64,000 bases of DNA from Mytilus edulis (taxonomy: Eukaryota; Mollusca; Bivalvia; Mytilida; Mytilidae): assembly GCF_963676685.1 (NCBI RefSeq), contig NC_092348.1, positions 14,482,867 through 14,546,866 of the forward strand. The letters run 5' to 3'. Made by a program: the position numbers and the translations under genes. The notes beneath the pieces are model-generated. The model was not told the DNA's origin, made no database searches, and was given only the letters and a program-made list of their open reading frames with translations. The first letter of the stretch is position 1. Every line of letters begins with the position of its first letter. Below, piece after piece: positions 12,601 to 21,760 of this stretch.

Positions 12601-15600
12601 AAAAAACCCAGTCCGGAGACTTTTAACCCCAAACAAAAATGTTTAAACAGATTTTGTTAAGAGTTGAAAGTTTACCTATTATCAACTCCGGAATGAAATA
12701 ATGATTGATAAAAATTAAGTGCTTTTATTAGAAAAAAGACAAACAAGGGCTCTTAATCGTATCGACATTTTAAAACATGTCATAAAAATATAGTTTTTGA
12801 TGTCTAAGAAAAGGCAATATATTCATTAATTATAGCGAAGTGTTAATGCTTATAATGCGACTTGGTGATTATGGCAATAATAAGAACTGAGATATATATA
12901 TGTATATAGATTGTCTTTAAATCGCAATAATTGATTGCAAAAAAAAAACAACCACAAAGCTGTTGGTAAATGTTATCTACAATGCTTGAGGCTACCTCAA
13001 CTAAAATACTGGGTGAAAAAAATCTTGAGACTTGTTCCTTTAATTTGAAAAAAATGCTAATGGATTCAGTCAACATTTGTAATTAATGCGCGTTTGTAGT
13101 GTAACGAGTATGTTAGGAATACTACGTTCTAAGAGATAAAAAGGAACAGATTTATGTTTATTATAGTAAGATAAAATAATGTTTAGACCGATAATTGATG
13201 AGGGATGTTGTCGCATTTGATAGTAACAAGACCTTAGTTTGCATTTGCAACTAAAACCTCTTTATTAATGCCATTCGGTAAGAAAATTCTATTTAGAAAC
13301 AACTCATTACTTTGTTTCGTAACGTAAATTTGTAGTGCAAAAAACCCCTAGAAATATGAAAATATTGTTTGCAATTTGTATTGTTAAAAGATTAACAGTG
13401 GACAATTAACATCATGAGTCAAAGTAAATGAAAAAATACCATGGCCAAAAAACCAAAACAACAGTAAAAAAATTTAAAGAATACTACAGACTGAGCATAA
13501 AGAACCACATAAAAAGCCAATGTGATTTCGGGTTCCCTTGAACAGTAAACAGGCCCTTTTATACCAGTCGTAAAATGATTTCGATAATGCAAAGTAATTT
13601 GTATTTTTCAGTAGGAGGTTTACATAGAACTATGTTACATAATTATTTTGAAAAGACTTACACAGTAACTGAGCAAGATAATGGGGTACTTTTTGTGCTT
13701 TTGTGCTTTATTATAAGATATTAAGATGAACACATAACATCTTTCTGTATTTTAATATTCTTTTTAACATTAGTGTTTTTCTACAATATATATGTTCCGG
13801 ACCATATGCGTATTTTGACCATATACGTATACTCATATGGTCCGACCGTACGCGTATGGGTGGACCATATGAGTATAATACTTGTTTGGTTATTAACGGG
13901 CCGGACCATATGAGTATTTTCACCATATAGGTATTTTTTCTAAATAGCATTTAAAAGTTTTAATAATACAAAAACTTTATCTAAAAAAAACCAATGATGG
14001 TTTACTTACATGACAGTGTATTATTTTTATAATTCAAATACTACGTGAAAATTAAACATCGATGCCATAGTTGCTTGGGATGACATTTACTTCACACGGT
14101 ATCATAGCTTTTTTCCTCCATTTGCAAGTCTTGGTTGTGCACGATCCTTTTCATTTACATCTTTTGTTTGCGAGTGAAAAGATAGCTTTTTTGTAGCTGC
14201 GTACAGTGATATCGAGGTTTTGGGCCATTCCGATATGTCTACGATGTTTTTAAAAAGCTATAGATCTCAAATATCGTATCATGACTGCAATACACCATAT
14301 TCACAAGACAAATTAAGTAAAGTATGTTACTTTCCAGTGCCTTCAAATCTTGTGTAACAGTTCAAGAAATGTTTATTTTTTAAGTCACTCGTAATAAAAC
14401 AAATCGGTATAAAATGTGTTTATCATAGTTTTCGTCTAGTAAAATAAAATAAAATTAACTATGTGAAACTTCTATATGATAGCGTCTTTTTAATGAACTG
14501 TCATACCATATGAATAGTTTATAAGTTTAAAAAGTAAACTGTAACAGAGTGTAACAGAGTGTTAATTACCCCGACCATACGCGTATGGTCCGACCGTACG
14601 CGTATGGTCGGACCATATGAGTATATACGCATATGGTCATGTCTAAATTATATTAAAATAAAAGTCCGAAAAAACAAATATGTAACACACAGGATGAAAA
14701 ATGTTAGCGGAATTCCCTTACATAGGACAGTGGTGTAACAGTAAAACATAAGAAATAACCATAAAAATAGGTTGAAAAAACTTAATTTATCAGATGGATA
14801 CAAATAGATATACATAAATGGAACACATAATGGACGTGGCTGGGTACTCAGAATTCCAACAATAAAAAAACACTAAGTACAAATATGAAAGTACTCGCAG
14901 TTACTGACAGCTAGTTCAAAGCCACTGACAACTAATTAAAAAATAATGCATCTAAGACTTAAGTGATTGTCTGTTTTTCGTCTTAAAATCATAAGAGAAA
15001 CAGATTCCAAATCCAAATATCGTGCAACACGATATTTATTCTCTTGGCAATTAAATTCTAAATATTTAGCGATTCTCGCTTGAAAAAATTTAAAATTGAA
15101 CAGCCTCCAGTAAATAAATATCGTATCACACTTGATGCAGGCAGTGGTAGAATCTATATTTCTAAGGTTAACAAACAAACGACATTTGAAATGAAATGAA
15201 ATGTGTATAGCATATTTACTTTTCAAAAGTTGAAACATTTTATGCATAGCAATTTTATATACCATTTCAAAAATTGAAGTTAACAAAATATGTAAAACGG
15301 TTTTTTTTTCAATTTACACATCGTAGATCATGTGTTTTAGTAGAGGAACTATTGATATTTATTGAAGAAATTGTCAATTTGGTTTCAATGGTTTCATCTA
15401 TGCAGGTGGCACGGTAGTATTTGCATTCCAGAATTTAGGCTGCTCTTTTGTGTACCCTACCTAATTTATTATATCTGAACAGTATGATTGGACAAAAAAT
15501 ACAGTTTCAACTGAACACACTTTCCCAAACTGAGGGATGAATCAGGTGTAGAAAAATATGAAATAATTTTACAAACAGATGAAAATGAATTTTTGACAAT

Positions 15601-17395
15601 TTTTAAATTGCGTATTCACTGCATGATAAAAGACATAAAAGCACTAGTGGCTTTAGGTTTATAAAAATAGCAAAAAGAGTAAACGGTCATGATACACATT
15701 CAAATTCATTTCTGAATAGTAAAAGGAAAGTACTTCAGTTAACTATGAATGTAAATTTATTTGCAGTGTCAGAAAGTGGTGAAAATTCTAAAAAGGCTAT
15801 CATTATCCCTTATGGGCTAGGAAATACTCGCGTGTCACCTGCAGACATGTGCCAAAACGCAGCAAAAATGTTGCTTAATATGCCGTCTAATTCTCTTATG
15901 TGGAAGATTTTAAAAATAAAAAAACATCGATGCATAATTTTTGATATTCAATTTTTTATCTGGTAAAAGTAAAAATGTATTTCGCATTTCTGTATTCACA
16001 GGCAAGCGGCTGCTACAAATCCAGAATCTCCCCCTTTTTTGTAAGTATTTTTTATATAAAAAAAAAGAAAATGGTAAGCAGCATTAAATAAGAGCTAGGG
16101 TTTTGTCAAAGAAAATTTCGTCATTTTTTCATGGCACCTTTGATAAATATTAACTTAATTAAGGCGTTGTCAGTTTGTTTTAAATTTATGAGTTTGACTG
16201 TCCCTTTGGTATCTTTCGTCCCTCTTTTAACTATGCTGAGAACCACCTCCGGTTGCGGGATTTTCTCGCTGCGTTGAAGACTCATTGGTGTTCTTCGGCT
16301 GGTGTATGCACTTTGGTCGGGTTATTGTCTCTTTGACATATTCCCCATTCCCATTTTCAATTTTATGTATGCATAAAGCTGTTGGTATTTCTTTTACTAG
16401 AAAAGGTTGGTTCTTAGGAGCGATTCGGACGCGAGAAGATTTGCTTCTTACAGTGTTGTTTCAATTTTTTCTCTGGCATTTCATTTAAATGTGCGTTACG
16501 GTCATGAATATTCAAACATAAATAGGTTCGTCATGTTCTAGGAAAATATATAACGAAACGAACTATATGCAAGCCGTCCATGGCCGATAATCAATTACAT
16601 TTTTGGGAAATAAGTGCAACCTACACCTTTGAGGAGAAGAGGACGAAATAACCCTTTTGTAAATATTTCACTCGTGCAAAGCTCTGGTTTCTTGCGCGGA
16701 ATTGGCTATTCTTTGGGTTTTTTTTATACGGTCTTGAACAATTGTGTCATATTTTGTATATTTAAATATTTTGAAATCAGTCAACACTTGAGTTATATCC
16801 ATTGTCAAAATGCGCATCCGGTGCAACTTAGTACCGTTTATGTTATCAAAATGATGGTGTTAAAACATTCCCAAAACCCCAAAAAGTCAAAACGAAACAG
16901 CAATATAAATAGTCGAGGTAATATATGTCTAATCAAAACTGAAGATATTTTTTATATTTCTGATTGGTTTAAAAGAATTGACATTTTTAATTAAACGAGA
17001 GATGTTTTTGTTTCCTCTATTATAATTTAATATTATGATTATGATTGGGGCTGATATATGAATCAGTTGATGCCTTTTCGCTTTTTATTATTTTTATAAG
17101 TGTCATTATTGCGAATGTTATATGAGTCAATTGTAGTTTTTTGCAAGAAACTATCCACGTTTCAGTTATAATGAACTTAATTTGCTATAATTCAAGATTT
17201 TTTTGAATATGTCTTATATTCTTTTGTAGAGGTCAATGCTATGAATGTAAAGAAATTGGCCATTATCGTAGTGAATGCACCAAAGTTCAATGTTATCATT
17301 GTTACGAGAGAGGCCATTATTTAGCGAAATTTCCAAACAGAGTGTGTTTTAATTGTGAACAAAAGGGACACTTTAAAAGTGACTGCCCAAATTAA
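531..17395 (+). CDS. Gene A (5' partial): coiled-coil / CCHC zinc-knuckle protein, paralog of gene B
   Basis: Six exons can be read in one continuous frame: 531-614, 3371-3445, 8484-8519, 12447-12485, 16002-16040 and 17230-17395. Each has an AG acceptor and GT donor in phase 2, and the last ends in TAA at 17393-17395. Exons 2 and 3 match those of gene B in exact length (84 and 75 nt) and in residues (LCQSC...ERID, then KDDEIRSL). By homology the B-box exon lies left of the window. The encoded part is a coiled-coil extension, an acidic Ser/Asp-rich linker and three zinc knuckles. The second knuckle has lost its last cysteine. The family is not one I can name; nucleic-acid binding is inferred from the knuckles. 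Gene prediction alone cannot show that it is expressed. Confidence 0.72.
790..1700 (+). pseudogene. Badly decayed reverse transcriptase remnant (Penelope-like?)
   Basis: Broken frames still show pieces recognisable by comparison with the better copy at 36518-37141: a TLYNTLPYNLI-like stretch near 830-870, a LPMGT-like motif B near 1050, a YFDDI-like catalytic box near 1185, and FTPSYGVYIT-like residues near 1395-1430. Many stops and frameshifts. The family assignment is tentative; the RT identity is firmer. Confidence 0.5.
1850..1995 (+). repeat. Dispersed repeat R5, 3' part
   Basis: Ends in the text pattern TTGACAATGCGGTATTGGCT ... TATCTCATTAGCAGC followed by poly-T. Diverged copy of the family best seen at 43471-44035 and 58350-58930. 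Function unknown; about fourteen copies or fragments lie in the window in both orientations. Confidence 0.55.
3371..3445 (+). CDS. Gene A exon 3: coiled-coil segment
   Basis: 75 nt between TTTTCAG and gtaagg, phase 2 on both sides. It encodes a charged helical segment containing QKDDEIRSLALEIEG, matching exon 3 of gene B (QDDEIRNLIGEN) and two exon-3-like segments of gene C of identical length. Confidence 0.75.
4050..4215 (+). repeat. Dispersed repeat R5 fragment
   Basis: Shares the start of R5 (TATTAGTTGTTATTAGCTTT, then a TTTTTCAACTGAT segment) with 43480-43650 and 58370-58560. Diverged. Confidence 0.5.
4220..4560 (-). repeat. Dispersed repeat R4 copy
   Basis: Contains GCGTCTTATGTAGACG followed by a cgcctctggc segment, the reverse complement of the R4 hallmark (CAGACGCGCGTTTCGTCTAC) seen at 26800, 30590 and 62710. 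Confidence 0.5.
4580..4665 (+). repeat. Tail of RT element (solo fragment)
   Basis: Has the element 3' end pattern GACTGTCCCTCTGGTATCTT then TTCCCTCTTTTG, matching 5500-5530 and 37405-37440. Confidence 0.5.
4930..5540 (+). pseudogene. Reverse transcriptase 3' fragment plus element tail
   Basis: Frame 4936-5154 encodes TKLYDKRDDFSFPFFNSNIP and continues through AYGVYISQLIRYSRAC to KLKSSLR, then a TAA replaces a Lys codon. The frame resumes with FYGRHHELVDRYG and ends SDMFLTS. It matches 36825-37141 nearly codon for codon but lacks a few codons before FFNSN. The non-coding tail to 5535 (GGAGCAGGATCTGCTTACCC ... GTATCTTTCGTCCCTCTTTT) also matches the copy at 37180-37440. Dead copy. Confidence 0.7.
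5748..7546 (+). repeat. Long dispersed repeat R1 with internal tandem subunits
   Basis: Starts AGAGGCTCTAAAGAGACTGT and ends at a GACGAC-rich stretch (7425-7490) followed by GCTCACTTGGCCTTGTGGGT. Inside, a subunit of roughly 400 to 475 bp (starting with an AAAGGGCAACAACTCCTT-type line and ending with a GCCATCTTGGTT-type line) is repeated, for example 6238 against 6712 and 6530 against 6936. A second copy lies at 33974-35170. No coding capacity seen; class unknown, perhaps a non-autonomous DNA transposon. Confidence 0.7.
6440..6512 (+). repeat. Dispersed repeat R9 fragment nested in R1
   Basis: GGTCGGGTGGTTGTCGCTTT followed by GACATATTCACCATTTCC, matching 16310-16370 and 56885-56940 (and 37560-37620 on the minus strand). 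Confidence 0.5.
7540..7840 (-). repeat. Dispersed repeat R3
   Basis: Contains GAAAATCAAAAGCTC, then an ATGACTTGGTACAGACATTT line and a TAAACCTTTCACTTGAAAT line, shared with 12060-12185, 18090-18250, 27380-27600 and, inverted, 59450-59560. The strand choice is arbitrary. Confidence 0.55.
8484..8519 (+). CDS. Gene A exon 4: microexon
   Basis: 36 nt after TATTTGCAG and before gtgagt. It encodes DEADSQECTFP plus split codons and is phase 2 at both ends. Acidic linker; no recognised domain. Assigned because the frame links exon 3 to exon 5 without a stop and both splice sites are good. Confidence 0.6.
9461..10039 (-). CDS. SGNH/GDSL hydrolase-like ORF of Ngaro-like element
   Basis: 192 codons open, starting ATG at 10037-10039 and ending TGA at 9461-9463. 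YLFIHLGANDLVF fits the SGNH block with Gly and Asn (GxND), and NDGCHLSQVGIGIFLNNI fits the C-terminal D-x-x-H catalytic block (DGCH). Families with this fold are esterases or acylhydrolases. The role in Ngaro transposition is not established. It lies directly after the recombinase on the same strand. Intact length and catalytic blocks suggest the ORF decayed less than its neighbours. The N-terminal block with the catalytic Ser is probably missing or lies just upstream (start reads MESSIPHWADI). Confidence 0.75.
   Translation of the reverse strand: MESSIPHWADITAASRSGGENLNLDRLGVQVKWIPKSGMKWKDLDSSFESEIKRWPAPNYLFIHLGANDLVFMKSKEQIENIKCSILRIEVFAPDIRIIWSDILPRPYWHGTLRPKIVEISRKRVNCAVKSFIKTEGQYISRYPAIKASEHNLFRNDGCHLSQVGIGIFLNNIQAAIETVVLGVAKVFPPDK
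10165..10660 (-). pseudogene. Tyrosine recombinase of Ngaro-like element, frameshifted
   Basis: An open stretch 10568-10233 and its upstream frame encode VGEFTTKIKSDSSTEALQLS through LLKSHSFRIGAAT, the H-x-x-R box of tyrosine recombinases. After a frameshift near 10250, the minus strand continues GITDEAIKKWGR, a TAG where Trp is usual, then VFERYIRIPW with the nucleophile-type Tyr. The upstream Arg box (CRxGEF type) appears split by another frameshift near 10620. All catalytic boxes can thus be located, but across three frames, so no active enzyme is encoded. Confidence 0.72.
11044..11507 (-). CDS. RNase H domain of Ngaro-like element (fragment)
   Basis: The frame opens with LEFYTDSSGGSTLGFGIYF (first catalytic Asp). 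It continues TFLELFPVMVAI (Glu), LFHIDNEGAVHIIN (Asp) and NTKDDAISRCHW (last Asp), and stops at TAA near 11046. These are the four acidic positions of retroelement RNase H in order. It continues from the RT end upstream and precedes the recombinase. Confidence 0.75.
11540..11745 (-). pseudogene. RT C-terminal (thumb) remnant of Ngaro-like element
   Basis: Minus-strand frame reads LQSLLGSSNFACPVVAPGRA, FCRRLIDSTIGLNKPHYRI and on to LLMWKSF before a stop. This resembles the thumb and connection region of DIRS/Ngaro RTs. No catalytic palm is present; the element is truncated at about 11760. Confidence 0.6.
12060..12185 (-). repeat. Dispersed repeat R3 fragment
   Basis: CAAAACGGAAAGTCCGTAAT then GCAAAATCAAAAGCTC, shared with 18100-18150 and 27420-27470. 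Confidence 0.55.
12447..12485 (+). CDS. Gene A exon 5: microexon
   Basis: 39 nt between ATTTTCAG and gtaagt. It encodes ETSADDLESVSS, an acidic Ser-rich linker, phase 2 at both ends. Confidence 0.6.
13795..14640. repeat. Element bounded by clusters of GACCATAYGCGTATGGTC-like palindromes
   Basis: Two clusters, 13797-13935 and 14570-14639, are made of short, often palindromic variants of GGACCATATGMGTAT in both orientations (for example GACCATACGCGTATGGTC at 14573-14590). About 630 bp of unrelated sequence lies between them. This looks like complex inverted subterminal repeats of a small non-autonomous transposon, or a cluster of binding sites. Class unknown. Confidence 0.5.
14650..14960 (-). 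repeat. Dispersed repeat R5, inverted
   Basis: Contains AACAAATATGTAACAC, a GGACAGTGGTGTAACAGTA line and ACTGACAGCTAGTTCAAAGC, the reverse complement of R5 text at 43500-43700. Confidence 0.6.
16002..16040 (+). CDS. Gene A exon 6: microexon
   Basis: 39 nt between TATTCACAG and gtaagt. It encodes QAAATNPESPPF, a Pro-containing linker just before the zinc-knuckle exon, phase 2 at both ends. Confidence 0.6.
16041..17229. other. Gene A intron 6
   Basis: Contains an RT-element tail (16155-16235, GACTGTCCCTTTGGTATCTT) followed by an R9 copy (16240-16370). 16500-17229 shows one R2-like scrap near 16800-16860 (AAAATGCGCATCCGGTGCAA) and nothing else. Confidence 0.5.
16155..16370 (+). repeat. RT-element tail plus R9 fragment
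   Basis: The tail reads GGCGTTGTCAGTTTGTTTTA ... CTTTCGTCCCTCTTTT as at 37375-37440. R9 reads TTTGGTCGGGTTATTGTCTC as at 56885. Confidence 0.55.
17230..17395 (+). CDS. Gene A last exon: three CCHC zinc knuckles (one damaged)
   Basis: 166-nt terminal exon after CTTTTGTAG, ending CCA AAT TAA. Knuckle 1 is CYECKEIGHYRSEC and knuckle 3 is CFNCEQKGHFKSDC; both fit CX2CX4HX4C. Knuckle 2 reads CYHCYERGHYLAKF, so the last zinc ligand is Phe instead of Cys. CCHC knuckles of this type bind single-stranded nucleic acid in CNBP-like proteins and retroviral-type nucleocapsids. Homologous to the final exon of gene B (48131-48311). Confidence 0.8.
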
Positions 17396-18794
17396 GATTT
17401 TAATATTATTGGTATCAGCTGTATTGAATAACAATATTTTGATTATGGTGTGATATCTCTTTCTATATGAACGCTCTATAATTCAATTATACAATTCAGC
17501 TTTAATGTGTTGTTAAAAGCAGGTGTACCCAAATCAAAATTGTAAATGATTTATTTTTTGCATATTCGATCACATAATGCATTTTATTGTTCTTATGATT
17601 AGAAAGAGATCAGTTTAATATTGATCTTCATATTTTTTTAAATAATTTATCATCTTATGAATTTGAGTCAAGAATACCGGGCTAAAGTGCTGTATGTTAA
17701 TTAAATGAAAGTTTGTCTTTTCAAAACCTTGAAATCTTTTTTTTCTTTTTTTCTTACACTGTTCTTTTTAAGATTTTAGCTTTGACTCGGGAAATAGGAT
17801 TTAAAATAGTTTGAAATGAAATTCAAATTAAATTAATAGTGTTATGACAAGTTTTTCATTCTTTCAATCAAATTCTGTTTTAATCTTAAAACAAATATGT
17901 GTGATGCTTTACATAATGACTTTATTAAGTAAAAAAAATGCATTTATACCACATAAAATATGTAGCCATCCTTTCATGGTGGTGACGTCTTTACCAAACA
18001 TTTTGGTTTGTTCCTCTTAAAAAAAGAATGTGAGACAAAATATTTATAAAATCATCATGACAAAAATAGCAACAAAGCAAAAATATCGAATGAAAATTAA
18101 AACGGAAAGTCCATTATAAAATGGAAAAATCAGAAGCTTAAACACATCCAACAAATGGAAAACAACTGTCATGTTTCTGATTGATACAGGCATTTCCGTA
18201 TGTAGAAAATGTTGTATTAAACCTGGACAGAAATGGTAAAGATCCATTTCTAAAAAGTTTAGTATTGTAATGATGAAGAACAAACAGACTGGTCATAAAG
18301 ATTATATTAAATTAGATTAAAAGATTCATATTCAACAAGATTCTTTCCACATATATCGTGTGGCTAGTAGTAAGGAGGGTAGATGAAAAGGTATCAGGCG
18401 ATTCCTTGATACTTGGCAAGTCCCTGTCTGCTTGGCATAGGAGACTTCCCTTTCAGGATACAGATAGACAAAACACAAATTGATCAACCTGTAAAAATGT
18501 TATCCATTTGTAAGTTGCTTCTGAAAGACGTGGCAATATTAAGACTTGAATTATCAACCTAAATGCCACGATCTCAAACTCAGTTGAAAAAATCAAATCC
18601 TAGGTATATACTTGAAATGTCCTTTCCAGGCCAGAACATCTTACTGATAAATAGTACTGAATATCCTTTTAGCTGGCAATTCTTTGTAAGTAACACAATA
18701 TTTATATACAAACCACCAAGATCGTCCATGTTAAGTCGGAACTGTGCTTCTAGAATTATCGTTTGCAAGTTAAATATTTATCTTAAAATGCTTT
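17396..18794. other. Intergenic region after gene A
   Basis: No gene or strong poly(A) signal seen close to the gene A stop. An R3 copy lies at 18090-18250. The rest is AT-rich and unassigned. Confidence 0.4.
18090..18250 (-). repeat. Dispersed repeat R3
   Basis: AAAACGGAAAGTCCATTATA, then an ATACAGGCATTTCCGTATGT line and a TAAACCTGG line, shared with 27420-27560. Confidence 0.55.
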
Positions 18795-18797
18795 ATG

Positions 18798-20520
18798 GTC
18801 CGCTAAAGTCAAAATAACAACTAACACATATTATGATGATGCAGGCCACAGATGTGACAGTTCATGTTTCAAAATCAATCATATCAAAAGATACATGTAT
18901 AAAATTTGCATACACTACAATTATAAGTACCAATTATGAATTTAAATATACACTACTATCATTAGACTTTACAGTCTGAACCAATGAGCATATTATGTAA
19001 TAAATGAAAAGACAAATGTCATCAATTATTGAAATTGAATTTTTTGAAAAGTCAATCAATTTAGAGTTATCTCCCCTTGACTATAAATTTGTTAATAATA
19101 GTGTAACATTTCAACTTTTGGGAGCAGATACCGCTCTTTTTGTCTTCATCTAATTCAACAATTAAAAAACCTCTTTTCAAGGTGGAAGAAGGGGGAGGGG
19201 GAGGGGATTAAAATATTTTATGAAAATTGAATGTCACCAAATTTCTGTGTGTTCTTCCTTTGGCAGCTATTTGGAAAAGAGGCTGGAAATTAAAACATGT
19301 GCTTGAAGCAGCGCCCCCTTATCAATTGCAAAATTCCAAAGAGTTTCAGGTTAGATAATCACATATGTACCATCCGTAAATTCTTCTACATATTTCTAAA
19401 ATTTACAAAACATGATAACACAAGACTGAATACAATTAAATTTAGTCTTTCATTGTACCATAAAGTCACCTATGCTGCACATAAGTGTATTTATGATCCG
19501 CTAAAGTCAAAATAACAACTAACACATATTATGATGATGCAGGCCACAGATGTGACAGTTTATGTTTCAAAATCAATCATATCAAAAGATACATGTATAA
19601 AATTTGCATACACTACAATTATAAGTACCAATTATGAATTTAAATATACACTACTATCATTAGACCTTACAGTCTGAACCAATGAGCATATTATGTAATA
19701 AATGAAAAGACAAATGTCATCAATTATTGAAATTGAATTTTTTTGAAAAGTCAATCAATTTAGAGTTATCTCCCCTTGACTATAAATTTGTTAATAATAG
19801 TGTAACATTTCAACTTTTGGGAGCAGATACCGCTCTTTTTGTCTTCATCTAATTCAACAATTAAAAAACCTCTTTTCAAGGTGGAAGAAGGGGGAGGGGG
19901 AGGGGATTAAAATATTTTATGAAAATTGAATGTCACCAAATTTCTGTGTGTTCTTCCTTTGGCAGCTATTTGGAAAAGAGGCTGGAAATTAAAACATGTG
20001 CTTGAAGCAGCGCCCCCTTATCAATTGCAAAATTCCAAAGAGTTTCAGGTTAGATAATCACATATGTACCATCCGTAAATTCTTCTACATATTTCTAAAA
20101 TTTACAAAACATGATAACACAAGACTGAATACAATTAAATTTAGTCTTTCATTGTACCATAAAGTCACCTATGCTGCACATAAGTGTATTTATGATCCGC
20201 TAAAGTCAAAATAACAACTAACACATATTATGATGATGCAGGCCACAGATGTGACAGTTTATGTTTCAAAATCAATCATATCAAAAGATACATGTATAAA
20301 ATTTGCATACACTACAATTATAAGTACCAATTATGAATTTAAATATACACTACTATCATTAGACCTTACAGTCTGAACCAATGAGCATATTATGTAATAA
20401 ATGAAAAGACAAATGTCATCAATTATTGAAATTGAATTTTTTGAAAAGTCAATCAATTTAGAGTTATCTCCCCTTGACTATAAATTTGTTAATAATAGTG
20501 TAACATTTCAACTTTTTGGA
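18798..20520. repeat. 699-bp tandem duplication, about 2.5 copies
   Basis: Text starting CCGCTAAAGTCAAAATAACA occurs at 18801, 19500 and 20199, exactly 699 bp apart, with nearly identical sequence between. The third copy ends near 20520. Part of the unit (ATTAAAATATTTTATGAAAA through CACATAAGTGTATTTAT) recurs at 23860-24145. The near-identity indicates recent duplication. Confidence 0.9.
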
Positions 20521-20684
20521 GCAGATACCGCCATGACATATGAAGCTCTTATGGAGCTGAAAACGCTGCCCCAAAGTAAATCTGCATCATCTATCATCCT
20601 ACTTATGCAAATGATAAAACTTATGATTCTATATACAGACATTGAGTCACTCGAATGTCATTATCCTAAAAAATCTACTTGATA

Positions 20685-21760
20685 CGAATCAAAAATACTA
20701 AAAAGGAACAATTTACAGACATTGTGTCCTATCGATGTATCTACTTGATACAAATCAAAATATACTAAAACGACACAATTTACAGACAATGTGTCCTATC
20801 AACGTATACTAAAAAGACACAATTTACAGACACTGTGTCCTATCAACGTATACTAAAAAGACACAATTTACAGACACTGTGTTCTATCAACGTATATTAA
20901 AAGACACAATTTACATACACTGTGTCCTATCAACGTGTACTAAAGAGACACAATTTACAGACATTGTGTCCTAACAACGTATCTACTCGATACAAAACAA
21001 ATATACTTAAAAGACACAATTTACAGACACTGTGTCCTATCAACGTGTACTAAAAAGACACAATTTACAGACATTGTGTCCTATCAACTTGTTCTATAAA
21101 GACACAATTTACAGACACTGTGTCCTATCAACGTATACTAAAAAGACACAATTTACAGACACTGTGTCCTATCAACGTGTACTAAAAAGACACAAATTAC
21201 AGACATTGTGTCCTATCAACTTTTACTATAAAGACACAATTTACAGACACTGTGTCCTATCAACGTATGCTAAAATGACACAATTTACAGACACTGTGTC
21301 CTATCAACGTATACTAAAAAGACACAATTTACAGACACTCTGTCCTATCAACGTATACTTAAAAGACACAATTAACAGACACAGTGTCCTATCAACATAT
21401 CTACTTGATAAAATATGAATTATCCCAGAAAGACACAATTTACAGACACTGTGTCCTATCAATGTCTCTACTTGATACAAACTAAATTATCCTAAAAAGA
21501 CACAATTACAGACATTAAGTCCTATCAACGTATCTTCTCGATACAAAACAAAATTATACTAAAAATACACAATTAACAGACACTAAAAATACATAATTAA
21601 CAGACACTGTGTCCTATCAATGCATCGTCTTGACACAAGTAAAAAAATAATAAAAAGACTCAATTTACAGACGGTGTGTCCTAACAGCATGAAAAGTGTA
21701 TCTCCTTAATACAAACCAACATATGATAAAGAAAACAATTTACAGAAATTGTTTCACAAA
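20685..21760. repeat. 44-bp minisatellite array
   Basis: About 24 units of the pattern ACTAAAAAGACACAATTTAC followed by AGACACTGTGTCCTATCAAC and GTAT. Each unit contains inverted arms GACACA / TGTGTC, so it can fold as a small hairpin. Outer units are more diverged. Because 44 is not a multiple of 3, a 128-codon open stretch (21032-21418) arises by chance from the repeat. Confidence 0.92.

Larger units (their letters stand above)
12486..16001. other. Gene A intron 5
   Basis: 12490-13790 shows no recognised element. 13795-14640 holds the palindromic motif clusters and 14650-14960 an inverted R5 copy. 14970-16001 is AT-rich with nothing further recognised. Confidence 0.5.

Noticed and set aside
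13711..13950. 79-codon minus-strand frame with repeated WSGP / YSYGP residues
   Set aside because: It is a translation of the palindromic motif cluster; no homologous protein was recognised.
21032..21418. 128-codon open frame with repeating protein pattern
   Set aside because: It is the 44-bp minisatellite read through; the pattern follows from repeat phase, not from a gene.
20685..21760. CRISPR-like repeat array
   Set aside because: Units are contiguous without unique spacers, and the genome is eukaryotic; it is a minisatellite.
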